Of a DNA stretch of 22,535 nucleotides, positions 1-7,047 are shown in pieces. The position numbers and the translations under genes are program-made. Position 1 is the stretch's first letter, and each line of letters opens with the position of its first letter. The stretch covers positions 1 through 22,535 of the forward strand of contig CAZMGG010000094.1 of assembly GCA_964565715.1 (NCBI GenBank), read 5' to 3'. The notes beneath the pieces are model-generated. The model did no database searches and was not told the origin of the DNA. It was given only the letters and a program-made list of their open reading frames with translations. Origin of the DNA: CAZMGG01 sp964565715 (GTDB lineage Bacteria; Planctomycetota; UBA1135; UBA2386).

Positions 1-244
1 CGGCGATCAGCACGCAGGGGATGCCGGCGCGGCACAGCTCGGCGAGGAAGCCGTAGGCGGCCTGCTCGGCCTCGGGCGGCGGCGTGCTTGAGTCGTACAC
101 GTCGCCGGCGAGCAGCACGGCGTCGACCTGGTGCTCGACGGCGGCGGCGAGGAGCTGGCCGAGGGCTTGGCGCTGCTCGGGCAGGCGATCGCGGCCGCGC
201 AGGGTCTTGCCCAGGTGCCAGTCGGCGGTGTGCAGGAAGCGCAT
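1..244 (-). CDS. sbcD: SbcD/Mre11-type DNA repair exonuclease, N-terminal part
   Basis: Only the first 81 codons are present; the gene runs off the left edge. The product begins MRFLHTADWHLGK, the signature of the calcineurin-like phosphoesterase fold of SbcD/Mre11, with D8 and H10 as expected first metal ligands. A second metal motif, LLAGDVYD, follows at about residues 44-51 (D48). By family knowledge this is a Mn-dependent double-strand end nuclease that works with the SbcC/Rad50 ATPase on blocked DNA ends. It lies 16 nt downstream of the HerA-like gene on the same strand, so it is probably the third gene of a nurA-herA-sbcD operon. No Shine-Dalgarno sequence is seen before this ATG. Family assignment is firm; the partner SbcC would have to lie outside the window. 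Confidence 0.9.
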   Translation of the reverse strand, partial: MRFLHTADWHLGKTLRGRDRLPEQRQALGQLLAAAVEHQVDAVLLAGDVYDSSTPPPEAEQAAYGFLAELCRAGIPCVLIA

Positions 245-260
245 CGCGGGCGGTGCGGCG

Positions 261-1931
261 TCAGAGGCCGCGCAACGGGTCCTTCGGCCGCGCCTCGGCC
301 GCGACCTCGTCGGCGCGCGTCGCCCAGGCCGGGAACGGGAAGCGCAGCAGCACCGGTGCTGGCACCTCGGGCTGCTGCACGATCATCGAGCCGGGCTTGA
401 GGATGCCGGCGCGGGAGCGGCCGACGGCGCCGAGGAAGCCGTAGTCGGGCCGTTCGGCCTCGGCGAGGTCGAGGCGGCCGACCACGCGCAGGGCGGCGTT
501 GGCGACGATGCGGTTCTCGACCTCGCTGGCGGTCTGCTGGGCGCCGATCAGCACGATGCCGAGGCTGCGGCCGCGCTCGGCGATGTCCACCAGGATCTCC
601 TTGAGGGGGCTGCTGCCCTCCCGCGGGCAGTACTTGTTCAGCTCGTCGAGCACGACGAAGACGAGCGGGCGGTTGCTGCCGGCGTGCTCCTTCTCCTCGA
701 ACAGGCGCTCGAGCAGGGCGCCGACCACGAAGCGCTGGGCCCGTTCGTGCAGGCGGTGCAGATCGACCACGGTGAGCTGGCTCTGCCGGAAGTCGAGGCG
801 GTGCTGGCCGGGCCGGCCGGCGCCGTGGCCGCGCAGCAGGTGGCCGACCTTGCCGGCGGCGGCGCGCAGCCGGCGTTCGAAGGCCTGCACCGTGCCCGAG
901 GCCGCCCGCTGCGCCCACGTCTCGGCGTGATGGCAGACGCGATCGACGAGCTGGGCGAAGTCGGTGACCTCGCGCCGATCGTCGCCCTCGCCGAGGAAGA
1001 TCGTCGGCTGGTCCTTCGGCGAGGACCGCGCCGCGTCGAGCAGCTCGCGTTCGACGCGATCGACCACGTAGGCGAGCTGGCTCTGGGCGTCGTCGGCGTC
1101 GGCGAACAGGAAGCGCAGGAGGCGCTGCTCGGCGAACTCGCGCAGGGTCCAGAGGAACGAGGTCACGCCCTCCTGGCGCTGGCCGGTCTGCGGCGTCACG
1201 CCGCCGGGGCCCGCCGGCGCCAGGAACCGCACGCTGGAGAACGGCCGCGCCGGCAGGCCGAGCCGTTGGTACTGGGCGCGGATCTCGGCATCGACCCTGC
1301 GGTTGGGCCGGTCGAGCCAGAGCAGGTCCTCGCCCTTGACGTTGAAGACGATGGCGTGGGTGTTGGCGGCGCCGGCACCGAACGCACCGCCCTCGAACAG
1401 CGAGTGCAGCAGGAACGTGGCGTAGCTGGTCTTGGTGGCGACGCCGGAGATGCCGGAGATGTTGACGTGGGCGCCGCGGGTGCCGTCGAGGAACTCCAGG
1501 TTGGCGAACACCGGCTCGCCGTCCCGCGACAGGCCGATCGGCACCTTGTGCTGCATGCCGTCGAAGAACAGGGCCTGCTCCCGTTCGGCGCCCGCGGCGC
1601 GATGCACCTCGCGGCCGGGCAGCGGCGGCACGAACACCTCGGGCTCGACCCGGGTGACGCGCACGTGGGCGGCCTGGGCGATGCTCGCGGGCAGCACCCC
1701 CTGTTCGACCAGGAACACGTCGCTGTCGAAACGGGCGCCCTCGTGCCGCGCCCGCACCAGGTCGACGACGCCGTAGAGCATCACCTGGCGGCCGTCGGGC
1801 AGCGGCGTGGAAACGTGCACCACGTCGTCGAGCTGCAGGTACTGGCCGTCGGCGACGGCGACCCAGAACTCCAGCGGCGTGGCGTCCTGGGTGCCGAGGA
1901 TGCGGCCGACGGGCTGCGGCGACGGGCTCAC
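261..1931 (-). CDS. HerA-like hexameric DNA translocase / ATP-binding protein
   Basis: The 556-residue product looks like a HerA/FtsK-superfamily ATPase. Residues about 8-100 form a beta-rich N-terminal region compatible with the HAS barrel. A phosphate-binding loop lies at 160-169 (GISGVATKTS), Walker B at 424-430 (VFVVLDE), followed by ERGRSLGIVLIGAQQTASE and RIVANAALRVVGRLD, resembling HerA sensor and arginine-finger regions. HerA pumps DNA and works with NurA nuclease during end resection. The GTG start is chosen because it forms a GTGA overlap with the stop of the upstream NurA-like gene, and a GGGAG element lies about 11 nt before it. The P-loop is atypical: threonine, not glycine, precedes the lysine and the spacing is one residue longer than G-x-x-G-x-G-K-S/T. 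Family confident; helicase activity inferred. Confidence 0.85.
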   Translation of the reverse strand: MSPSPQPVGRILGTQDATPLEFWVAVADGQYLQLDDVVHVSTPLPDGRQVMLYGVVDLVRARHEGARFDSDVFLVEQGVLPASIAQAAHVRVTRVEPEVFVPPLPGREVHRAAGAEREQALFFDGMQHKVPIGLSRDGEPVFANLEFLDGTRGAHVNISGISGVATKTSYATFLLHSLFEGGAFGAGAANTHAIVFNVKGEDLLWLDRPNRRVDAEIRAQYQRLGLPARPFSSVRFLAPAGPGGVTPQTGQRQEGVTSFLWTLREFAEQRLLRFLFADADDAQSQLAYVVDRVERELLDAARSSPKDQPTIFLGEGDDRREVTDFAQLVDRVCHHAETWAQRAASGTVQAFERRLRAAAGKVGHLLRGHGAGRPGQHRLDFRQSQLTVVDLHRLHERAQRFVVGALLERLFEEKEHAGSNRPLVFVVLDELNKYCPREGSSPLKEILVDIAERGRSLGIVLIGAQQTASEVENRIVANAALRVVGRLDLAEAERPDYGFLGAVGRSRAGILKPGSMIVQQPEVPAPVLLRFPFPAWATRADEVAAEARPKDPLRGL

Positions 1932-2884
1932 GCGGCGCTCTCTCCCAGCACCGAGGCCTCCAGCGCCCGGCGCAGCAGCAGCGGATCGCCGAGCCGGTGG
2001 CGCAGGTGGCCCTCCAGGGCACCGATCGGGAACAGGTTCTGCGGCGCCCGCGGATCGCGCAGGGGATCGCTGGCGAAGTGCGGCAGGCAGGCCGCCGTGA
2101 GGTCGGCGAGCCGCCGGGCCTCGTCGAGACCGGGTCGGACGCCGGTCTCGCAGCGGACGATGCCGGCCCAGGCGCTGTCGTGGGCGCGGCCCTCGCCGAT
2201 GCGCTGGTACCAGGAGTAGCGGTCCTGCGGCGCCGAGCGCACGAGGAACAGGGGCGTGCGCTCGCCGATCCGCAGCCGCGGCAGCAGTTCGGCCTCGGCG
2301 GGCGGCAGATAGCTGCGCAGGAGGCGCTTCACGTAGCCGACCAGCGGGCCGTCGGCGCTCAGCGAACTGAGCGGGCCGTCGAGCAGGACCAGTTCGGCGA
2401 CCTGCAGCAGTTCCGGGCCCAGCTCGGCCTCGGCCCTGCGCATGGCGTTCTGCAGGCCGCGCAGCGGGGCGTCCGGCCGGTCGTCGGCCACGGCCTCGGG
2501 CTCGTAGTGCAGCGCCATCCCGCCGATCCGCAGCCGGACCGGCTCGACGGCGAAGCCGCCGCTGCAGGCGGCGATCCGGCCGATGCGTTCGCCGAGCACG
2601 CGGGCGCGGCCGTTGGCCAGGGCGGCGCCCACCGCGAACGAGCCGAACAGGCCGAAGTGGGCGCGCCCGCCCCGCTCGACGACGAACCGGCACTCGATGC
2701 GGCGCACGCCGTCGACGAACGCGAGGTGCGGCGCGTTCTTCGGCAGCCCCGGCCGCAGGGCCTGCCACGGGCCCTCGACGCCGAGTTCGACCCGGGCGTC
2801 GGGCGCCTCGGCTTCCAGCATGCCCGCCGTGCCGTCGTAGTCTGCCGCCCACGGATCGATCCGCAGTCGATAGTCCCTCGCCAT
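1928..2884 (-). CDS. NurA-like 5'-3' nuclease domain protein
   Basis: The 318-residue product fits a NurA-type nuclease. An acidic motif FVDGVRR (D58) lies in the N-terminal half and a second, VLLDGPL (D169), after a helical stretch, as in the RNase H-like NurA fold where paired aspartates bind metal. Near the C-terminus is a motif with PQNLFPIGALEGHLR (281-295) that I associate with bacterial NurA-like proteins. NurA digests DNA ends in complex with HerA. Adjacency supports this: the stop overlaps the GTG start of the HerA-like gene, with SbcD next. Start at ATG 2884 (MARDYRL) is preferred over further upstream starts because a TACACT hexamer sits 7 nt before it and no Shine-Dalgarno is present. 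Assignment rests on motifs plus neighbourhood, so it is good but not certain. Confidence 0.72.
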   Translation of the reverse strand: MARDYRLRIDPWAADYDGTAGMLEAEAPDARVELGVEGPWQALRPGLPKNAPHLAFVDGVRRIECRFVVERGGRAHFGLFGSFAVGAALANGRARVLGERIGRIAACSGGFAVEPVRLRIGGMALHYEPEAVADDRPDAPLRGLQNAMRRAEAELGPELLQVAELVLLDGPLSSLSADGPLVGYVKRLLRSYLPPAEAELLPRLRIGERTPLFLVRSAPQDRYSWYQRIGEGRAHDSAWAGIVRCETGVRPGLDEARRLADLTAACLPHFASDPLRDPRAPQNLFPIGALEGHLRHRLGDPLLLRRALEASVLGESAA

Positions 2885-2891
2885 GGGCGGG

Positions 2892-2897
2892 AGTGTA
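2892..2897 (-). promoter_or_regulatory. Putative -10 hexamer of the nurA-herA-sbcD operon
   Basis: TACACT on the minus strand ends 7 nt before ATG 2884. A start site the usual 6-8 nt downstream would fall at or beside the A of the start codon, giving a leaderless or near-leaderless mRNA. No convincing -35 element is seen at the usual distance. Confidence 0.4.
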
Positions 2898-2951
2898 GCG
2901 GGCGGGCGGGCCGGTTCCGCGGCTAGACTCGCGAGTTCGAAGATGTCCGCT

Positions 2952-3455
2952 TCATCCCCCCCGCCTCCCGGCCCCGTGCAGCAGTCGGTCCAGAGCCCGA
3001 TGGAACAGCCTGCGGAGACCACTGCGGTCCCGCCGCTGAGTCTTGGCGATCTGGTGCAAGCTCGCGCCTCGCGACACCCACCACACCACCTCTCGCTGCT
3101 TCCGGGTGAGGAGTCGTCCGCGAGCTCCCAGCAGTCGCCCGAGCATCGCGCGATCGACGGGCGTGCCCGCGGACCTGGACTGGACTGGGCCGGCTACCCC
3201 TTCGTCGGCGTTCGCAAGCAACCCGATCGTCATCTGGCGCTGCCGCCGCACCAGCCCACGCGCTTCGTTCCGCCCCACGGTCCTGGCCCATGCCTCCGGT
3301 TGCCGCGGCGCAGAACTCCTTGCCAGCCGGTCGACGAAGCGATCAGCGGTGCGATCGGCGGCCTCGCGAGCGAGCGTCATGTCACCCACCTCCGCCGACG
3401 CACCGCGCAGCGCCGCGCGCCATACTCGCTCCCTGGCCGTGCCGAGATCGTCCAT
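2952..3455 (-). CDS. ECF-like RNA polymerase sigma factor (divergent)
   Basis: The 167-residue product has a two-part layout like a small sigma-70-family factor. Residues about 30-73 include EAWARTVGRNEARGLVRRQR, resembling the region 2 pattern in which a Trp-containing helix leads to an Arg-rich one. Residues about 115-160 (LTRKQREVVWWVSRGASLHQIAKTQ onward in two blocks) match region 4, with a helix-turn-helix for the -35 element. Region 2 is weak. It has its own promoter (3491-3518) and a Shine-Dalgarno TCCTT complement at 3466-3470, 10 nt before ATG 3455. The NurA operon starts 67 nt downstream on the same strand. No anti-sigma gene is adjacent, but the upstream gene encodes a membrane protein. 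Function inferred; target genes unknown. It could instead be a sigma-like regulator without core-binding ability. Confidence 0.6.
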   Translation of the reverse strand: MDDLGTARERVWRAALRGASAEVGDMTLAREAADRTADRFVDRLARSSAPRQPEAWARTVGRNEARGLVRRQRQMTIGLLANADEGVAGPVQSRSAGTPVDRAMLGRLLGARGRLLTRKQREVVWWVSRGASLHQIAKTQRRDRSGLRRLFHRALDRLLHGAGRRGG

Positions 3456-3465
3456 CGCTGCGTCG

Positions 3466-3470
3466 TCCTT
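3466..3470 (-). promoter_or_regulatory. Shine-Dalgarno site of the ECF-like gene
   Basis: AAGGA on the minus strand lies 10 nt before ATG 3455. It is notable because many other first genes here lack any Shine-Dalgarno site. Confidence 0.5.
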
Positions 3471-3490
3471 GTTCGTCGCCGCGAAAGTCG

Positions 3491-3518
3491 ATGATACGAA
3501 TCAGCAACCGGCCGGCAA
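3491..3518 (-). promoter_or_regulatory. Putative sigma-70-type promoter of the ECF-like gene
   Basis: On the minus strand TTGCCG (3518-3513) and TATCAT (3496-3491) are separated by 16 nt. They match the -35 and -10 consensus at 4/6 and 5/6 positions. Transcription would start near 3484, giving a leader of about 29 nt with the Shine-Dalgarno site. It starts right after the stop of the upstream gene. Confidence 0.5.
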
Positions 3519-3530
3519 GAGCGCAAGAGC

Positions 3531-4400
3531 TCACCGGGGACGTAGCATGCTCCGCGTCGCATCCATGATGAACCGCCCGCCTCTGCCTGCGGTGTCGATC
3601 AGGTGGAGCAGGCGCTGCTCCTCGGGGTCCGCAGGCCCGCCGTTGCCGTTCTTGACCCGGGTCCACACAGCCGCACCCCTGGCACGATCGGAGTCGTCGA
3701 GTCCGTTGAATCGGAAGGCAGCGTCCATGGCGAGGAAGTCTTCCACTTGACGCGTGTGGTTCATCGCAGCCACGACGCGAGCGTCACGTTCCAGGCAAAT
3801 CGGAAACACCGTTTCGGTCACGCCTCCGTCGATCTGATGCGAACTCGTCTTGTATATGATCCACCCCTTCGGGCACTGCGGCCAGAACGATGCGGACGCT
3901 CCTTTGTCGAACACCAGATAATCGTCTCGGTCGAGCATTTCGATCTGGATTCTCAGATGTTCATTGGCCTCGCGAAGCTGGGCCTCCTCCCTGAGATCGT
4001 TCCGCTCGATTGCCGCACGCAACTGTCTTGCGCGGTGCAGAGTCAGATTGTCCAGGAGACTGCGGACCCGGGCCTTTGTCCCCCGATCGTGCAGGCCTCG
4101 TGACCGTACAGTTGCGTCGACGCCGGGACTCTGAACGCCGCGCGAGTCGCCGCCGGTCCCGGGAGTGGCATCGACTCGATCACCCACCTTTCTGACCACG
4201 AACACTTGCTCGCGTCGGAGGGCAGCCACGCACTCGTCCATCTCCAGTGCATGAATGACGTGCGCAGGGCTGTCGGCGGTTGGGTCATGGCATCCCTTGA
4301 GGGTTCCGAACAGCAGTGCCGTCCCCAGCACCAGCGAGACGATCACGGTGATGTACCGCCGACCTCGCCCACCATGGTCGCTGCCTACAGCTTCTTGCAT
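3531..4400 (-). CDS. Hypothetical single-span membrane protein with coiled coil
   Basis: Family not recognised. From ATG 4400 the product has 289 residues: a short polar N-terminus, one hydrophobic segment at about 16-34 (YITVIVSLVLGTALLFG), then a long soluble part. A charged helical stretch at roughly residues 130-160 (RARQLRAAIERNDLREEAQL and following) looks like a coiled coil. The C-terminal half is rich in Phe/Trp and charged residues. The arrangement suggests a membrane-anchored protein with an extracytoplasmic domain. ATG 4409 is an equally possible start (292 residues); neither has a Shine-Dalgarno. Both lie inside the end of the upstream gene, so translation may be coupled. Base composition is visibly less GC-rich than the flanks. 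It precedes a sigma-like gene, so a signalling role is possible but unproven. Confidence 0.6.
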   Translation of the reverse strand: MQEAVGSDHGGRGRRYITVIVSLVLGTALLFGTLKGCHDPTADSPAHVIHALEMDECVAALRREQVFVVRKVGDRVDATPGTGGDSRGVQSPGVDATVRSRGLHDRGTKARVRSLLDNLTLHRARQLRAAIERNDLREEAQLREANEHLRIQIEMLDRDDYLVFDKGASASFWPQCPKGWIIYKTSSHQIDGGVTETVFPICLERDARVVAAMNHTRQVEDFLAMDAAFRFNGLDDSDRARGAAVWTRVKNGNGGPADPEEQRLLHLIDTAGRGGRFIMDATRSMLRPR

Positions 4401-4636
4401 TGTTCGCATGTGATAGGGAAATCGATTTCGCAGATGACGGGGGATGAGTCGGAACAACGTACCTTGATGTTCAGGTGGCCGCTGTGTTTCTGCGCAGCCG
4501 AACAAGTCAGCTTGTTGATGGCGGTCACAGTTACCACATCTCCAAGGTTGACCGTGCGACTCGAATGCGGAACAAAAGGGTAGTTGTCATAATGCACTAC
4601 AACCGTGTCGGACCCACCAGCGCCTCCGCAGCAACA
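4385..4636 (-). CDS. Hypothetical Cys-rich protein, C-terminal fragment (5' end lost in gap)
   Basis: The last 83 codons of an open frame run out of the N gap and end at a TAG at 4385. The fragment starts with three Cys and a Gly-rich stretch, then has a beta-like pattern (TVVVHYDNYPF, NLGDVVTVTAI) and five further Cys spaced toward the end (LTC, VRC, VIC, ITC, EQC), finishing CEQCKKL. The even Cys spacing suggests disulfides or metal binding, typical of an exported protein, but no signal peptide can be seen because the N-terminus lies in the gap. The following membrane-protein gene starts within its last codons. GC is lower than in most of the window. No family recognised. Reading it as coding rests on composition and on overlap with the next start. 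Confidence 0.45.
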   Translation of the reverse strand, partial: CCCGGAGGSDTVVVHYDNYPFVPHSSRTVNLGDVVTVTAINKLTCSAAQKHSGHLNIKVRCSDSSPVICEIDFPITCEQCKKL

Positions 4637-4736
4637 NNNNNNNNNNNNNNNNNNNNNNNNNNNNNNNNNNNNNNNNNNNNNNNNNNNNNNNNNNNNNNNN
4701 NNNNNNNNNNNNNNNNNNNNNNNNNNNNNNNNNNNN
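4637..4736. other. Assembly gap (100 N)
   Basis: Exactly 100 undetermined bases, the usual placeholder for a scaffold join of unknown length. It removes the start and promoter of the Cys-rich gene. True distance between flanks is unknown, so synteny across it is weaker evidence than elsewhere. Confidence 0.98.
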
Positions 4737-4794
4737 CCCGGGCGCGCTGGTTGCTTCCCGTGGAACCCGTTGGGCGCCGGCGATGGCCCCGGCC

Positions 4795-4822
4795 TTGTTT
4801 CTGGAACATGACCAGGCATCCT
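4795..4822 (+). promoter_or_regulatory. Putative promoter of the double esterase gene
   Basis: TTGTTT (4795-4800) and CATCCT (4817-4822) are 16 nt apart; the -10-like hexamer ends 10 nt before ATG 4833. Only partial consensus matches, so weak support. No other plausible element is seen between the gap and the gene. Confidence 0.3.
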
Positions 4823-4832
4823 GGCCCAACCC

Positions 4833-6170
4833 ATGCGATCCCCGTTCCTGCTGTGCGTGCTCGCTGGTTGCGCTGCCATGCCGAGCCAGGATTGCGCTCT
4901 TCTGATGAGGGCCATGACGTTTGCCGGCGCCGACGGTGGCATGCCCTACCGATGGTACGCGCCGCCGGCGGCGACGGCGCCCCTGCCCCTGGTGGTGTTC
5001 CTGCACGGCGCCGGCGAACGGGGCGACGACAACCGGGCCCAGCTGCGGCACGGCGTGGCGGACTTCGTCGGCGAGGCTCGGCAGGGGGCGCATCCCTGCT
5101 TCGTTGTGGCGCCGCAGTGCCCGCGGGGGAAGTGGTGGGACGGCGACGCCCTGGTGGCCCTGGTCGAGCACCTGGCGGCGCGGCCGGGCGTGGATCGGGA
5201 CCGGATCTACCTGACCGGGCTGTCGATGGGCGGCTTCGCCACTTGGGACCTGCTCGGCCGCCGGCCGGACCTGTTCGCCGCGGCGGTGCCGATCTGCGGC
5301 GGCGGCCGGCCGGAGCGGGCCGCGGCCATGGTCCCGGTGCCGGTCTGGGCCTTCCACGGCGACGCCGATCGCACGGTGCCGGTCGGCAAGACCCGGGAGA
5401 TGGCGGCGGCGGTGCAGGCGGCGGGCGGCGAGGTGAAGGTCACCGAGTATCCCTCGGTCGGCCACGACTCGTGGACCCGGACCTACGCCGATCCGGCGGT
5501 GCACGACTGGCTGTTCGCGCAGCGGCGGGCGGCGCCGCTGACGCTCGGCGACGCCGACCGGGTGGTGTTCCTCGGCGATTCGATCACCTGGGCCGGCGAC
5601 CGCGAGGGCGGTTACATCGTCCGGCTGCGCGAGGCGCTGGCGGCGCGCACGCCGCCGCTGCGGGCGGAGCTGCTGGGGGCCGGCATCAGCGGCAACAAGG
5701 TGCCGGACCTGCTGGCGCGGCTCGACCAGGACGTGCTGGTGCAGAAGCCGACGCTGGTGGTCGTCTACATCGGCATCAACGACGTCTGGCACAGCGAGCG
5801 CGGCAACGGCACGCCGAAGGACCACTACGAGGCGGGCCTGCGCGAACTGCTGGCGCGGATCGCCGCCGGCGGCGCCCGCGTGGTGCTCTGCACGCCGACG
5901 GTGATCGGCGAGAAGACCGACGGCAGCAACCCGCTGGACCCGATGCTCGAGGAGTACGCGGCGATCTCGCGGCGGGTGGCGCGGGCGGCCGGCGTGCCCC
6001 TGCTGGACCTGCGCTGGCGCTTCCTCGAGCACCTGCGGGCGCACAACGAGGCGCAGGCCGAGAAGGGCGTGCTGACCAGCGATCGGGTGCACCTGAACGC
6101 GGCGGGCAACCAGTTCGTCGCCGACTGCGTGCTCGGCGCGTTCGGGCTCGGACCGGCGACGGCGCGCTGA
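4833..6170 (+). CDS. Two-domain esterase: alpha/beta hydrolase fused to SGNH/GDSL hydrolase
   Basis: The 445-residue product joins two hydrolases. The first (about 25-232) is an alpha/beta hydrolase of the feruloyl-esterase/PHB-depolymerase-like kind: oxyanion HGAGERGD from 58, nucleophile S131 in GLSMGG, acid D177 in HGDAD, and H211 in GHDSW. The second (about 240-440) is an SGNH hydrolase: GDS at 248-250 (S250), GISGN at 284-288, GIND with N316, and D417/H420 in SDRVHLN. All catalytic residues are present in both. The N-terminus has LAGC at 10-13, a lipobox, so it may be an exported lipoprotein although the hydrophobic stretch is short. An in-frame TGA at 4809 limits the start to ATG 4833. 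Such pairs typically remove acetyl or feruloyl groups from plant or algal polysaccharides; the substrate here is unknown. Confidence 0.88.
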   Translation: MRSPFLLCVLAGCAAMPSQDCALLMRAMTFAGADGGMPYRWYAPPAATAPLPLVVFLHGAGERGDDNRAQLRHGVADFVGEARQGAHPCFVVAPQCPRGKWWDGDALVALVEHLAARPGVDRDRIYLTGLSMGGFATWDLLGRRPDLFAAAVPICGGGRPERAAAMVPVPVWAFHGDADRTVPVGKTREMAAAVQAAGGEVKVTEYPSVGHDSWTRTYADPAVHDWLFAQRRAAPLTLGDADRVVFLGDSITWAGDREGGYIVRLREALAARTPPLRAELLGAGISGNKVPDLLARLDQDVLVQKPTLVVVYIGINDVWHSERGNGTPKDHYEAGLRELLARIAAGGARVVLCTPTVIGEKTDGSNPLDPMLEEYAAISRRVARAAGVPLLDLRWRFLEHLRAHNEAQAEKGVLTSDRVHLNAAGNQFVADCVLGAFGLGPATAR

Positions 6171-6171
6171 T

Positions 6172-7047
6172 TCAGGCCGGCGGGCCGGCGCGCAGGCGGG
6201 CGGCGCCGGCCTCCAGGGCCGCGGCGGCGGCGGCCAGCTCCGCCGTCGCCGTCGCATCGCTGCCCGCCGCCAGCCGGTACACGTAGACCAGCTCGCAGTG
6301 GGTCTGCCCGGGCGGCGTGGCCACGTTCAGCAGTTCGGCCCGCCGGCCGTCCAGCGCCGCGGCGGCGCGGACCAGGCCGCGGCCGAGCGTCTCGTCGAAG
6401 GCGTGCCAGTGGCAGTCGTTGCTGGGCTCGTGGCCGGCGCACCAGGCCGCCATCTCCGCCACCTCGGCCTTGGGCTTGCCGGCGAAGGCGCCCTCGTCGT
6501 TCCAGCCCAGCACGAACGAGAAGATGTGCTCGCGCGAGTCGAAGTGGTGCTGGTCGCGCCGCAGCGCGTGGTCGAGCAGCAGGTGTTCGAGGGGCGGCAC
6601 CGGGCGCAGCCGGTCCGCGCAGTAGCGGCGATCGGGCAGGGTCAGCACCATCGTCGCGCCGGGCGCCAGCAGCCGGTGCCATTCCCGCAGGGCGCCGATC
6701 GGGTCGGCGCAGTGTTCCAGCACGTTGTGGGCCAGCACGAAGTCGGCGCCGGCGGGGAAGTCCTGGCGGGCCGCGGCGAGCGGTCGGACCGGCACCGGCG
6801 TGCCGGCGTGGCCGGCGAACAGCTCCTGCAGCTCCGCATCGGTGCGCAGGTCGTAGTAGCGGCACTCGCAGCCCTGCGGCAGGGGCTGCGGATTGGGGCC
6901 GGCGCCGATCTCGAGGCCGCGGCCGCGCAGCCACGGGCCGCTGGCCTGCAGGCGGAGCTGCAGGGTCTCGGACAGGGCCGTGCGCAGGCGGCCGCGGGCG
7001 ATGCGGCCGAGCAGGAAGCGGAGGTGGCGTCGCAGCGCCTGCTTCAC
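6172..7047 (-). CDS. Class I SAM-dependent methyltransferase
   Basis: The 291-residue product has a class I methyltransferase core: motif I LEIGAGPNP at 45-53 for SAM binding, an acidic turn near YYDLRTD (64-70), and FVLAHNVLEHCADP at 103-116, the post-II motif common in Methyltransf_11 proteins, then WHRLLAPGATMVLTLPD. The C-terminal tail is Ala-rich and low-complexity. The GTG start at 7047 is chosen because it overlaps the aminotransferase stop as GTGA; no Shine-Dalgarno is visible, so translation is probably coupled. It is last in a kelch / aminotransferase / methyltransferase series and its stop lies 1 nt from the convergent esterase stop. The acceptor substrate cannot be inferred; linkage to an aminotransferase suggests a small amino compound or sugar. 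Confidence 0.82.
   Translation of the reverse strand: MKQALRRHLRFLLGRIARGRLRTALSETLQLRLQASGPWLRGRGLEIGAGPNPQPLPQGCECRYYDLRTDAELQELFAGHAGTPVPVRPLAAARQDFPAGADFVLAHNVLEHCADPIGALREWHRLLAPGATMVLTLPDRRYCADRLRPVPPLEHLLLDHALRRDQHHFDSREHIFSFVLGWNDEGAFAGKPKAEVAEMAAWCAGHEPSNDCHWHAFDETLGRGLVRAAAALDGRRAELLNVATPPGQTHCELVYVYRLAAGSDATATAELAAAAAALEAGAARLRAGPPA

Noticed and set aside
84..2219. Long plus-strand open frame (711 codons) opposite the HerA and NurA genes
   Set aside because: Antisense to convincing families, biased composition, no motif. A GC-driven shadow.
4475..6286. Plus-strand open frame that spans the N gap and the esterase
   Set aside because: It reads through undetermined bases and is out of frame with the esterase catalytic motifs.
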